In this document: positions 23,324 to 34,428 of the stretch, in pieces
How the letters are laid out: every line of letters starts with the position of its first letter
How positions within the stretch are numbered: the first letter of the stretch is position 1
From: Escallonia rubra
Lineage: Eukaryota; Streptophyta; Magnoliopsida; Escalloniales; Escalloniaceae
Assembly (NCBI GenBank): GCA_033065855.1
Contig: JAVXUO010001094.1
Location: forward strand, 124,001 to 188,000
Length of the DNA stretch: 64,000 nt
Reading direction: 5' to 3'
Notes under the pieces: model-generated
Told to the model about the DNA's origin: nothing
Databases searched by the model: none
The model's input: only the letters and a program-made list of their open reading frames with translations
Translations under genes and position numbers: made by a program

Positions 23324-23427
23324 CTTAGCAAGACTTGCGTTTCCTTTGTTGTATTCCTGGGGTATGCCCCTTGCATATGTTGTACTATTGTTTCATTGGT
23401 TGATATATATTTTTATTTACCGAAACA
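23324..23427 (+). mobile_element. 3' terminus of LINE A
   Basis: CTTAGCAAGACTTGCG, CTGGGGTATGCCCCTTGC and the TATATATTTTTATTTACC terminus match the 3' ends of LINE G and LINE C. The LINE is thus complete at its 3' side once the LTR is removed. Confidence 0.92.
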
Positions 23428-23940
23428 AAAATGGTAAAGATGTTCCAAAAGGTCGGCCTTGGATTGCACCTTGACCCACAATCCTCCTCCATTTGAGACG
23501 ATCATGAATAAAGAACAAGCTGATGCTCTACTCAATGGAAGAACATTGACGCACTCTCAAAAAGGCATAGGTAATCGAGATTCTAAATCTTTTACTAAAA
23601 CAAACAGTGAACATGACTTCCTATGCAATCGAATATGAAGATTCTTCTCTGGCTCCATTAGAATACGAAGAAGGGGGCAAGCCACTATTGATGAGCTTAG
23701 GGAAATTAATCTTGGAACCAAAGAAGACCCGAGGACAACTATGGTCCGTGCCTTGATGCCTGAAGAAGAAGTCCAACAATATACCAACTTTCTCAAAGAA
23801 TATCAGAATGTATTTGTCTGGTCATATACAGAGAGGCTTGGACTCCATCCAGAGGTTATTGTTCATAAGCTAGCCATTCGTCATGGAAAGAGGCCTGTTA
23901 AACAGCCCCAAAGGAAGTTTCGGCCTGAATCAGAAGCTCA
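23428..23940 (+). pseudogene. pol: Tat/Ogre-like RT N-terminus
   Basis: The readable part from about 23690 has TIDELREINLGTKEDPR, MPEEEVQQYTNFLKEY, FVWSYTE, LGLHPEV and KQPQRKFRPE. This is the characteristic run-up to the RT domain in Tat/Ogre elements. It stops exactly at AGAAGCTCA (23932-23940), where LINE B begins. The next part of the same domain is found on the opposite strand from 32308 downward, starting with the same AGAAGCTCA. The upstream part, 23428-23690, is frameshifted (GLGLHLDPQSSSI visible). Confidence 0.85.
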
Positions 23941-24565
23941 AAAAAACTAGCAGATAGAGTTTTGAGAGAGTGTGTGTTGTAGCTATTTTTGGCACTTTTC
24001 TGGCCTTCCGACACCACTGCATGTGCTCGGCGGCTGGCGACGTCGCGGATCTTAGTTCGGGTGGTCACCGGGTTGGTTAGCAGCTCGTTTTGGATGGCTT
24101 TTTCTTGGTTTCACGACGGTTCTTACTTTCACGGCGTGGATTCTGCCGCTTCAAGATGTAACGGCACTTGGCCGATTTTTGCTGGGTGGGTGGCGCCGGT
24201 GAGCATATCTAGTGTGGTCGTGATTGGTGTTTTGCCAGTGGTCTTGTTGTCTCGATCCCATTTTTGGGTTGGGTCGTGATCGGCGCTCCAGTTTCTTGCC
24301 GCGCTTCGTCGACGGTTGGTTGTCTGCTTTTCTCTTCTCTGGTGGCTGTCTTCTCTTCTCTGGTGGCTGTCTTCTCTTCTCTGGCCTTCCATTCTCCCCC
24401 CCCCCGCCCCCTTCTCCTCCTTTCCCCCGCCCCCCGCCCCTTTCTCTTCCCCTCCCTTTCCCCTGCTCCCTTCCTGTGTGTTCTTCATGCGCCGGCCCTA
24501 ATTAGGGTTGCACATTTTTTTTTAAATTCCCCCCTTCTTCCCTCTCTCTTTAGGGTCTATTCTTT
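23941..24565 (+). other. 5' UTR and internal promoter region of LINE B
   Basis: About 625 bases of G/T-rich, then C/T-rich sequence lead to ORF1, with a tandem triplet of TTCTCTTCTCTGGTGGCTGTC-like units at about 24330-24385 and a CCCTAATTAGGGTTGC palindrome near 24496. The same palindrome precedes ORF1 in LINEs D and F. It probably contains the element's internal promoter (inference). Confidence 0.7.
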
Positions 24566-26338
24566 ATGGAATCTTCTGATCTTTCTTTCGTCGATACTGT
24601 TCGTGGTAACGGTCGTTCGTTTGTGATGCCTGTCGGCACTCAAATTTTTTATTTTTTGAAACAGCATGCTCAGTCTGCTCGTGATGACGTCACTGATGTT
24701 CCTAATTTGGTGGCTTCTTCTTCACCGCCAATCAAGCATCGGGAGGCTACCCCTGGCACCTTGGGTAGTGATACTCAGGGATGCCTGATTCTGACAAATA
24801 GTGATGGATCTCTTTTGAAGAAAATTGATGGTTCAGACTGCTCTGATGAGGAAGCAATTGTTCTAGTGGAAACTAGCGGGTTACAAGATCGTTTCTTGAG
24901 TGGTTCGTTGTCGGCCCGCCAGTTTGGTTTGCTTATGGAGGAACTTGAGTACCGGCAACAGGTCGGTGATGAGAAATGTGTGCTGCAGGCGGAGGTGGAT
25001 TCACTTTGGCGGCAGTTGGCCTCTCATTCCCTTTCTCAAGATAGAGGTGGTATCGACCGGGGTGCCAGAGGAAGAAGAGGCAATCAGGGTGATTCTTGAC
25101 CCATGGGAGGGGCAGCCTTTGGTGAGGATAAGGGAGGAGGAGATAGTAAGGCAGACGCTCAGCGCCTTATTGCTTCTTCACCTCATGCAACATGGGCTGA
25201 CAAGGTGAAGCCGGGGCCTTCCAGCTCTAGAGGTAAGATGAAATCATCTTACTTCCCGCCGATGATTTCTGAAAGAAAGGTATGAATTTCTCCACCTAAA
25301 GTTATTGCTGAAGAGGGCATTGAATTGTGGGATAACTGTGTTGTGGGCTACTTTGTCGATAAAAAATTGCCTTATTTCACTGTTAACAACATTGCCCGTA
25401 AACTGTGGTTGAAAGTAGAACATCAAGGGATTCCTTGGTATGAATTTATGCAAGGAATCCCTTGATGTTCTACCATTGTGGGTTAGACTCTAAAACATTC
25501 ATGTTGAGTACCTGACAATTAGTGGGTTGAGTTAGGTAGCGAGTGGCATTGGGAAGCCACTATATGCGGACTCGCTTACTGAGAGTTGTGAGCGGATAAG
25601 TTTTGCTAGAGTGTGTGTTGAGGTTTCTGTAACCAGGGATCTCGTTGATGAGCTTGTTATTATGCCAAACTTGTGTACATGGCAGGAAGGGGATTCCCCC
25701 TCTGATCCTGTGACTGTTCGGGCAGATTATCAGTGGCGCCTTCCAGTTTACACGGTGTGCAAGAGTTTCAGACATACTATCATGTCTTGTACTCGAACTG
25801 AGAGAGATAGGCCCCCTCCTCCTGCAATGTCTGTTCCGAAGCGATCTGACACGACCCTTCCTGCCTTTGTTGCTGCTCTGGCGAAAGAACCAGAGTGGAC
25901 AACCGTGAAAAGTAAAGGCAAGGACAAAGTCAGCAGGGGTTCTTCGTCTTCTTCATCTCTTGACCGTGTTCAGCATAGCCGTAGTCAATTAGAGACTAGG
26001 CATCAGCATGAGATTGATAGCCAGGTGCAAGTTAGTGCCCAGCATGCTTCTTCTCCGCAGAAGGTCAGTATTCATCAGTCCACTCTACCTGAGGTACCTT
26101 GTCTTTTTCAAAATTTGCCTATTGATGATTCTGCTTTGCACTCTGATTTGCATTTAATTTTTGGCCTAAGTCGGGCTCTGATTCGGACTCTGATTCAGAT
26201 TTCATTCCATGCTCTCTTACTCCAAATAATAATATGTCTTCTCATTTTGGTAGTAAAATAAACCTTGACTCTAGTATTAATAATAAGAAGAAGAAGAAGA
26301 AAAATAAGAAGTCTCCCCGTAAGGGAAACTTCACCTGA
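24566..26338 (+). pseudogene. LINE B ORF1 (DUF4283-like, CCHC), broken
   Basis: ORF1 proteins bind the element RNA. The frame from ATG 24566 encodes a Ser-rich N-terminus and a short coiled coil (LSARQFGLLMEELEYR). It ends at TGA 25097-25099, continues after a shift with ASSPHATWADKVKPGPSSS, and is interrupted again. Part of the DUF4283-like domain is deleted and replaced by a palindrome at 25415-25473. The rest resumes at about 25580 (SERISFARVCVEVS-like, LVDELVIMPN). The knuckle reads YTVCKSFRHTIMSC, so its first Cys has become Tyr. ORF1 ends RKGNFT-stop at 26336-26338. Confidence 0.87.
25415..25473. repeat. Perfect 23-bp inverted repeat replacing deleted LINE sequence
   Basis: The arms 25415-25437 (GTAGAACATCAAGGGATTCC then TTG) and 25451-25473 are exact reverse complements around a 13-base spacer. 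The right arm is ordinary LINE sequence (CCCTTGATGTTCTAC, as at 49723-49738). The left arm is an inverted copy of it, sitting where about 140 bases of ORF1 present in LINE F are missing. Confidence 0.96.
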
Positions 26339-26382
26339 CTCTTACTTCTTGGTTTGTATCATCCTTTTGGTTTCTTGGTATC

Positions 26383-29300
26383 ATGCATAACATCCTCTGC
26401 TGGAATTCTCGAGGATTCAACCCAAGTGGTAAACAAGTGGACGCCCAACATATGATTGCCTAAGTGTTATGCTTTTTGGGATCTTGGAAACTAGAGTAGC
26501 AACCCTTAATGCGTCGATTATATATAACTGTAGATTTTCTGGTTGGTCCTTTATAAATAATTACCAATTTTTCGTGAATGGTAGAATTTGGGTTTTATGG
26601 AATTCCAAAGTAGTTAATGTTACTTGTCTAGGTATGTCTGATCAAATTATTCACTGTCAAGTGAATTAATAGATAGGTTGCCTCCTTTTTTTGTTTCCTT
26701 TGTGTACGATTCTAATGATTCTAGTGAGAGATCTGTGCTCTGGCAGGAGCTTGAGTATAAGTCTCGCCTTTTTAGGAATGATCTCTGGTTGGTTCTTGGT
26801 GATTTTAATGCCATCCAGAGTTCGAGTGAGAAATTAGGGGGTAGCAATAGATGGCCTCGCTACTATCAGGAGTTCCATGATTGTTTGATTACTTCGAAAC
26901 TTTCAGATTTGAAGTATTCAGGTTGCTTTTATACGTGGACTAACTGTCAGGATGATGGTGATACTATTTGTAGGAAGCTTGATCCACTCTCTTGTCAAGG
27001 CTGACAAGGTGTCCAAGCCGTTTAAATTTTTTGATATGTGGGCCAATCATCATAAGGTTTTGCCTCTGGTTGCTAAAGTGTGGGGCACTCCCAGGAATCT
27101 AAAGCTGCTTAAGTTACAGCTAGGTATGGCAATAAGACCCGCAACCGGTGGATACCCGCCCCGCCCCGGTCCAATAGGAGCGGGTCATTTTGACTTTGAC
27201 CGGATCACGAGGTGGGTATGGTTTTTTTTTTAAAATCCGTTGCGGGTTAGGGTCGGGTGTGGTATTTTATTTAGCCCGCCCCAGTATCCAACCCACCCCG
27301 CGACCCGCTCCCGCCCTGCTAAATTAACCATATACTTCATTTAATCCTAGCCGTCTATCCTTACATATATATAAGATTTCATCATCAAACCCTAAAGGTG
27401 TAAGGTCCATCTTCTCTCACAGTCTCACTCTACCGCCCCGCGCCTCTTCTCTGTTATCTCTTTCTCGACAACTCCGTCGAGATTCCCCACCAGGCAGAAG
27501 CCACCGCAGCCCCTCTTTCTTTGTTCTCTCCCTCTCGGTGACGCCGCCGAGCTTCCCCACCAGCCACCGCAGCTCTTCCTTTGTTGATCAGTCCCTGTCG
27601 GCGACTCCGCCGAGCTTTCCACCGGCCACCAGCCATCGTGACTGAATCTTCTTTGCCTCTCTTCTTGCAAGAGAAAGCTCACATAGACTTGAGTTGAGGG
27701 TCTCAACTCTCAACTGTGTGAAAGCCATTGAAGCCTAGCTTTCTTGAACCAGGTACCCATTTTCACCTCTTCTTCTCTCTGATTTCCCTTATCTCTGCAT
27801 GTGTTCGTTGGTGTTGGGTTCTCTATTTTTGGTTCTTATTGACACGTTTTTTACAGAAACATGATAATCATGGCAATTCAACACACAAGGATGTCAACCC
27901 ATCTGTCAAGAATATGTTTATAACTTGTTGGACCTTTTTAAAGTGATCACTGGGAGGCTAGCGAATCTCATTGTCCTTAAATTTGTCTTGCATGGTTTTT
28001 CTTAACTGTTGTTATGATGCTTCAGTGTGAATTTCTCACTATTTTTGTTTGATTCATGGATGTTCAACAAGGGTACTTCGTTTATTCAGAGTTTTGAATT
28101 CTTGAGATTAGATGGTTGGCAGGAATTTACTAAATTCAGTTTTGTAATAGATGCATTGGAAGCAAGATTGGAAGAAGCTAATCAAGCTTTTACGACTGAC
28201 CTGCTGGAAGCAAGCTTACCATTACCGTGAAGATTTTGATTCCCAATCACAAAGGGGGCAGGGCGGGGTGGGGATGGGTTTTTTAAAGTGATTTAGGGTC
28301 GGATATGGTATTAAGATAATAAAACCCGGTACGGGTTGGGGTGGGTTTTTTGGGGTAGCGGGGCGGGTGCGGATCTTATAAGATCCGCATCCGACCCGCC
28401 CCATTGCCATCCCTAGTTACAGCTTAAGGACTTCAATAAGGAACACTTTAGTAACATTCAGGGATTTGTTGGCTTGATGTGGGAGATAAAAATAACGAAT
28501 TTTTCTTTAAGTCAGTTAATAAGAGAAGGAACTTTAATAAAATCAGTTATTTTCTTCGGTCTGACGTGACTATCCTAGAAGAATCTAATTTAGTTAAGGC
28601 TTTGATTGTTGACCATTTTCAAAGTTTGTTGGGAACTCGTGGTCTGGGTCACTATTCGGGATTGAATGAGCTGAGGAACTGGATGTCGAAATCCCTTTCA
28701 GATTCTCAGCAGCGTGAGATTAGTCGTGCGGTTACTGAGGATGAGATTCAGAAGGTTTTCTTCTCTTTTAAGGATGGTAAATCCCCTGGTCTTGATGGGT
28801 ATAATGCCTTCTTTTTTAAGAGGACTTGGCTTATAGTGGGGGAAGAGATTGTGGAAGCGATTCAGAATTTTTTTGGTAATGGTCAGCTTCTCAAAGAAGT
28901 TAACCATACTTTCCATGTCTTATTTCCCAAAGTTACTAATCCCTCGAGCCTTAATGATTACAGGCCTATTTCTTGCTGTAACATAATTTATAAGTGCATA
29001 GCCAAGATCATTGCTAATCATGTTAAGGTGGTGCTTGGGGACCTCATTGATCCTTCCCAAACGGCCTTTGTTGACTCTCGGAGTATTGCAGATAATATCT
29101 TCTTATCTCAAGAGCTCATGCGAAACTATCATCGAGAGGATCTCAGGGTTCCTAGATGTGCCATGAAGGTGGATTTGATGAAGGCCTATGATTGTTTGCA
29201 TTGGGATTTTCACTTTGATGTGTTTATTTGCCTTAGATTTCCCCCCACGGTTATTAGATAGATCAAAGCCTGTGTCTCTAGCACGAGCTTTTCGATCATC

Positions 29301-30424
29301 GTAAACTTGGAATCTAATGGTTTCTTTCGGAGTAGGCGTGGTATCAGGCGGGGGGATCCGATGTCTCCCTACCTTTTTGTTATTCGCATGGATGTTCTTG
29401 TAGGGATGTTGCAGAGACTAGTAGTTGGTAGCCAGTTTTTCTACCACTGGAGGTGCCAAAAATATGGTATCTTTCAGCTTGCCTTTGTTGATGAACTCAC
29501 GCTTTTTTGTCGGGGTGACCTTTTTTGGTTCAGGTTTTGAAACACGGTCTCACTGTCTTCCAACAGTTCTCCGGACTCGTTCCCAATCCAAGTAAGAGCC
29601 ATGTTTTCTTCTCTGGTGTTGAGCCTACTACCAAGGCTTTGATCTCTTCTTGTCTTGGCTTTCTCGAGGGTGAACGCCCTATGCGATATCTGTGAGTCCC
29701 TATGATCTCCACTTGCTTGCGGAAAGAGGACTGTATGCCTCTTCTGGACTCATCGTGAAGAAAGTCAAGCATTGGACTTGCAATTACTTGTCATATGCTG
29801 GTAGGGTCCAATTGATTAGATTAGTTTTGTTCTCTATCCAAGTGTACTAGGCTTCAGTTTTTATCCTTCCAAAGAAAGTGATACTAGATATGGAGAGGAT
29901 ATTTCGAGCTTTCCTTTGGAAAGGTACGGGGCTTTGTACCACGGGAGCCAAGGTGGCTTGGGCTGATGTATGTTGTCCTCAGGTAGAGAGCGGTCTGGGT
30001 ATTAAGCAGATTGAGGTGTGGAATTTTTCTGCCATATCTTGGCACATTTGGTCCATCATATCTTTCAGGTCGAACTCTTTTTGGCCGCGGTGGGTCAAGT
30101 CCAATATTCTAGTAGGAAGGAGTTTTGGGAAGTCTCTTGCCCCATTGATTGTAGCTGGTCTTGGAGTAAGATTCTCAAGGTTAGGGATAAGATTCTCTCT
30201 GTCCCTCGGTATATTGTTGGGGATGGTAGTAGGATCTCTCTGTGGTTTGATTGGTGGTATCCGATAGGCCCTAAAATTCCTTTCCTCTGGTAGGATTATT
30301 TCTGACTCGGGTCTGGATAGGCGAGCGAGGGTTTCTGATGTGATCTTTGGCTCATCGTGGTGCTGGCCTGCGTCCAATACCCTTGAGCTCATGGAGTTGC
30401 GCGAGAGTACCCCTAGCTCTTCTG
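26383..30424 (+). pseudogene. LINE B ORF2: endonuclease and RT, broken
   Basis: ATG 26383 begins with MHNILCWNSRGFN, the start of the APE-type endonuclease that nicks the target. Later endonuclease motifs are WLVLGDFNAIQ and CFYTWTNC. Sequence around the DRVLVNDTWI segment is deleted near 26985. The hAT insertion lies at 27121-28415. RT motifs follow: GKSPGLDGYNAFFF, LNDYRPIS, KVDLMKAYDCLHWD and the active site at 29484-29495, which reads FVDE instead of FADD, so the second catalytic Asp is Glu. ORF2 ends in the region before zf-RVT at 30424. It is non-functional for several reasons. Confidence 0.88.
27121..28415. mobile_element. Non-autonomous hAT element, 1295 bp
   Basis: The 13-bp terminal inverted repeats read TAGGTATGGCAAT at the left and, inverted, TAGGGATGGCAAT at the right. 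Flanks are the perfect 8-bp duplication GTTACAGC (27113-27120 and 28416-28423). Other LINE copies (for example LINE F near 51515) show the unoccupied site. GC-rich subterminal motifs (CCCGCCCCG and GGGGCGGGT) repeat inside both ends. The middle holds C/T-rich leader-like sequence and AT-rich DNA but no transposase. The terminus starts TAG..TGGCAA like that of the autonomous-type hAT at 60560, which suggests a related family. Confidence 0.95.
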
Positions 30425-31318
30425 ATTTAATCGAGCTATATATTTCGTATAGCCTGACTTAATTGTTTGTAAGGGATTTCGTTCTTCTTGCTGTGGTAAG
30501 GAATTGATACGTAGTATCGCTTTAGTAATTTTTGTACTACTTTGGAGTTTTGTTCAATTACTTCGTAATCACTTTCGTTGCTATTGAGTTCGAATTCATA
30601 AATTAGCATATGATCATTAGATGAACAACCTTTTTGTTGAAAAGGGAGTCTTTAAGACTTTTGTAGTCACATAGTGACTTTTGTAGCCACCTTAGTGGCT
30701 TTTGTAGTCACTTTCAGTGGCTTTCGAATAGTCCTCATGATGACGGCTATTACGCTACCGGTATGCGTTTTGTACCTTCGGGTTTTGTGTTCGATTTGGG
30801 CCTATGGCCACTAATGATCATTTCGTATATTTGTTTCGCCTCATTTGCATTATTGTCAGTGGCTATAGCTTGTTCGTCAAGGTTATGACTTTGTTTCGAA
30901 ATACGAATTAATGTATTTGCTTTCCATTTGGTTTTCCCTTAGTATGCTATTCGAGCTCACCCCATATTTATTAGTTTTGTCCCTTGCCACATGTAATAGA
31001 TGTGATTAGAGACTTGCACGCTTGGGAAATTAGAGTAACGGTTTTGTTAGCGGAATTGAATAATGTAATTCATTTTGAGAACTTTACCCGGATATGGGTA
31101 ATTTGATTTGAGATTATAATTTGTAATGACTATTAGCCTTGCTTATTATTTGGTCTTAGTGGATTTGGAAGAGGAAAGATTCTAATTAAGATCTAATGGA
31201 GATATTTTGTCGTTAATGGATTAGATGCTCTACTTTATACCTTGGTACAACTGAATATTTTGACGTGTTTCAATTTTGGTTGAGAACGCGTCCGGACCCT
31301 CGGGTTCGGGGCGTTACA
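30425..31318 (+). repeat. Truncated LTR, same family as the solo LTR
   Basis: Read in reverse from 31318 it matches 14525-15180 over hundreds of bases, including TTAGATCTTAATTAGAAT, ATCCGGGTAAA and GGTGAGCTCGAATAGC. It continues into the part homologous to the sequence beyond the copia insertion at 22060. It ends GGGGCGTTACA at 31318. About half of the LTR is missing at its left side, where it abuts broken LINE B. The short GTGGCTTTTGTAGTCAC motifs near 30665-30725 are a local repeat inside it. Confidence 0.85.
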
Positions 31319-32308
31319 TTTTCCATGACCGTATACCTTTGTTCCGCTCCAATCAATGTCTGACTCAAATAGTACGGGGCATTTCTTTTCCCTGATCATT
31401 ATGTTGAGCCACTAGAGCTCCTAGGGACTTACATTGCTGCCGTGTACAGGATCATGGGTTTCCCTTTCACAAGGGGCATCAATACTGGCGGTTTCATCAA
31501 ATAGTCTTTGATTCTGTCAAACACCTCTTGACAAACTTAATCCCAAACAAATAGGGCGTCTTTCTTCATAAGCCGTGAGAAAGGCTAACAACGCCCTACA
31601 AGATTAGAGAAGAATCTTCTGATATACGCGAGCTTTCGTTGCAGGCTCCTGAGTTCTTTTAGATTCCTGGGGGGGCGGCATTTTCAGAATAGCCTTATTT
31701 TGACGGGATCAACTTCAATTCCCCTATGGCGAACCACAAAGCCTAAAAACTTTCCAAAAGAAACCCGAAACGCACCCTTTAGGGGGTTCATCTATAATTG
31801 GTATTTTCTAAGCCTTTTAAAGATGACCTTCAAGTCTTTGAGATGGCCAAGACGAGCTTTGGTCTTCACTACCAAGTCATCTACATAGCATTCTATGGTG
31901 TCATGGAGTAGATCGCCAAAGATGACTGTCATAGCTCTCTGGTATGTTGCCCCAATATTTTTAGGCCCAAAAGGCATTACTTTATAGCAGAAGGCCCCTT
32001 TGGGAGTTTGAAAGGCTATAAGAGCCTCATCTTTCGGAGCCATACGGATCTGGTTGTATCCAGAATATCCATCCATAAAAGAGAAAACCTCAAATCCCAT
32101 AGTGGCGTCCACAAGGAGTTCTGCGATTGGGAGCGAAAAGTCATCTTTGGGGCAAGCCTGATTCAAGTCTCGTAAGTCAATGCATACCCTAATTTGACCA
32201 TTCTTCTTTCTGACTGGTACGATATTTGCCAACCAGGTGGGATACGAGATTTCGCTAATAAGGCCTGCTTTAATGAGCTTAGTAATTTCGGCTTTGATCT
32301 GAGCTTCT
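31319..32308 (-). pseudogene. pol: Tat/Ogre-like RT core, inverted
   Basis: From 32308 down the minus strand reads EAQIKAEITKLIKAGLI, then a 146-codon open frame (32232-31792) with NIVPVRKKNGQIRVCIDLRDLN, FMDGYSGYNQI, MPFGPKNIGATYQR and CYVDDLVVKTK. These are the RT palm and its intact YVDD active site. Beyond the stop it continues in broken frames (FRVSFGKFLGF, YYLSQTLIGAEQRYT) to the start of RNase H at about 31320. The frame and sequence continue the N-terminal piece that ends at 23940 on the plus strand. In the motif FGPKNIGATYQR an Asn replaces the usual Ala of FGLKNAGATYQR. Confidence 0.9.
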
Positions 32309-34428
32309 AATTATTTTTTTCGGTAAATAAAAATATATATCAACCAATGAAACAATAGTACAACATTTGCAAGGGGCATACCTCAGGAAAACAACAACGA
32401 AACGCGAGTCTTGCTAAGCAAGAGCGAAAAGAAAACCTAAGCTAGGCAGAAACATGCCACACTGGCACAAAAGAAAAGAGTTAATACGTAACACCGAAGC
32501 AAGATCAGCAAAAGAAATACAAAAGATCTAGTAGTGACCATAAGAGAAGCCACGTGGAGTCTGGAGATCTTGGTGGAAAGACCATCACACTAAAACTGCG
32601 ATATAACATGCTAAAAGCTACAACGGTCTGTCTGTACACGGAGCGATCACCCAGAAATCAATCGGACTAAACCATGACGGAATCAGACGAATATGGAGTA
32701 GGGCAGTTGCCATTCACCGTCGAACCATCGGTTAGTTGGGGTATTGGCCACTTTTCTACAAGAGAATAACCTACACCGGATGATCTGCACAAGACCTGCA
32801 GAACAAGAAACCACATCAGTATACTTATTCTGGAAGGAACGAGAATTCCACTCTCGCCAGATATAGTACACCAACGCCGCAAACGCTATCCGACAGACCG
32901 ATGCTGGGAATCCAGGCCCTGCCACTCAGAAGAAGCTCTATCAACCATACCTTGCCAACTCAACATAGGCCAATTAAAATTGCAATTTTTTTTAATAATA
33001 GACCATAATCTGAATGTGAAAGGGAAATTAAAAAATAAATGATCATGGGACTCAAAAGGAATGCGACAGAAAACATAGCTCATGCTAAGAATGACATGAA
33101 AAGCAAAAAGCCTATCCAGCGTACTTAACCTCTCCCTAATGGCCAGCCATAAGACGAAGTTATGACGTGGAACACGCCACTTACACGACAGTAAGACGCC
33201 CATCTAGCTAACGGCCGCTTGTGACGAAGGGCTTCCCACGTACTCGCAATTGAGAAATCCCCAGAATCACTAACTGTCTAGACGATCCTATCAGGCGTAT
33301 CCGAGGCAGGACGAAAAGAGCTAGGGGTACTCTTGCATGGGCTCAAGGATATTGAACACAGGCCAACACCACGATGAGCCAAAGATCACAGCAAAAACCC
33401 TTGCTCGCCTATCCAGACCCGAGTCAGAAATAATCCTACAAGAAAGGGTAGGAATGATAGGGCCTATCGGATGCCACCAATCAAACCACAGAGAGATCCT
33501 ACTACCATCCCCAACTATATACCGAGGGAAAGAACGAATCATATCCCTAACCATGAGAATCTTACGCCAAGACCAGCTACAATCGCTAGGGTAAGAGACT
33601 TCCCAAAAACTCTGACCTATCAGAATATTGACCCTCGCGGCCAAGGGAGTCTGACCTGAAGAATATGATAGACCAAATGTGCCTAGAGATGGCAGCGAAA
33701 TTCCACACCTCAATCTGCTTAATACCCAGACCACCCTCTACCTCAGGACAACATACATCAGCCCAAGCCACCTTGGCTCCCGTGGTACAAAGCCCAGTAC
33801 CCTTCCAAAGGAAAGCTCAAAAAATCCTCTCCATATCTAGAATCATTTTCTTTGGAAGGATAAAAACTGAAGCCCAGTACACTTGGATAGAGAGCAAAAC
33901 TAATCTAATCAATTGGACCCTACCATCATATGACAAGTAATTGCAAGTCCAATGCTTGACTTTCTTCACGATGCGGTCCAGAAGAGGCTGGCAGTCCTTT
34001 TTCGGCAAACAAGTGGAAATCAGAGGGACTCCCAGATATCGCATAGGGAGCTTTCCCTCAAGAAAGCCAAGACAAGAAGAGATCAACGCCTTGGTAGAAG
34101 GCTCAACACCAGAGAAAAAAACATGGCTCTTATTCTGATTGGGGACAAGTCTTGAGAACTGCTGGAAGACAGAGAACCCATGTTTCAAGACCTAAATCGA
34201 AAGAAGGTCACCCTGACAAAAAAGCATAAGATCATCAGCAAAGGCAAGCTGGAAGATACCATCCTTTTGGCACCTCCAGTGGTAACGAAACTGACTACTA
34301 ACTACTAGTCTTTGCAACATCCCTGCAAGAACATCCATGCAAATAACAAAAAGGAAGGGGGACATCGGATCCCCCTGCGTGATACCTCGCCTACCCTGAA
34401 AGAAACCATTAGATTCCTCGTTAATGAT

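Larger units (their letters stand above)
11213..23427 (+). mobile_element. LINE A, 5'-truncated, interrupted by a solo LTR
   Basis: This is a non-LTR retrotransposon of the L1-like family seen in five other copies here. It starts inside the endonuclease domain of ORF2, the usual 5' truncation of reverse-transcription-primed insertion. It runs through RT and the C-terminal zinc-binding domain to its 3' UTR at 14519. It resumes at 23324 after the LTR insertion and ends in the shared 3' terminus ATATATATTTTTATTTACCGAAAC near 23427. It lies inside the Tat/Ogre-like element. I could not identify its target-site duplication. Confidence 0.88.
23941..30424 (+). mobile_element. LINE B, 5'-complete, 3' end missing
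   Basis: It starts AAAAAACTAGCAGATAGAG at 23941, the same 5' terminus as LINE F (about 47973), directly after AGAAGCTCA. Then come the 5' UTR, ORF1 (24566-26338) and ORF2 (from 26383). ORF2 is interrupted by a non-autonomous hAT and ends abruptly in the zf-RVT region at 30424, against an LTR fragment. LINEs lose 5' ends on insertion, not 3' ends, so the missing 3' end needs a later rearrangement. Confidence 0.88.

Noticed and set aside
24129-24505. Gly/Lys-rich and Pro-rich ORFs in the LINE B leader
   Set aside because: The sequence is the C/T-rich 5' UTR shared in type with the other LINE leaders. The ORFs are composition artefacts.
28222-28410. Small minus ORF at the right end of the second hAT derivative
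   Set aside because: It is a translation of the GGGCGGG-rich subterminal repeat.
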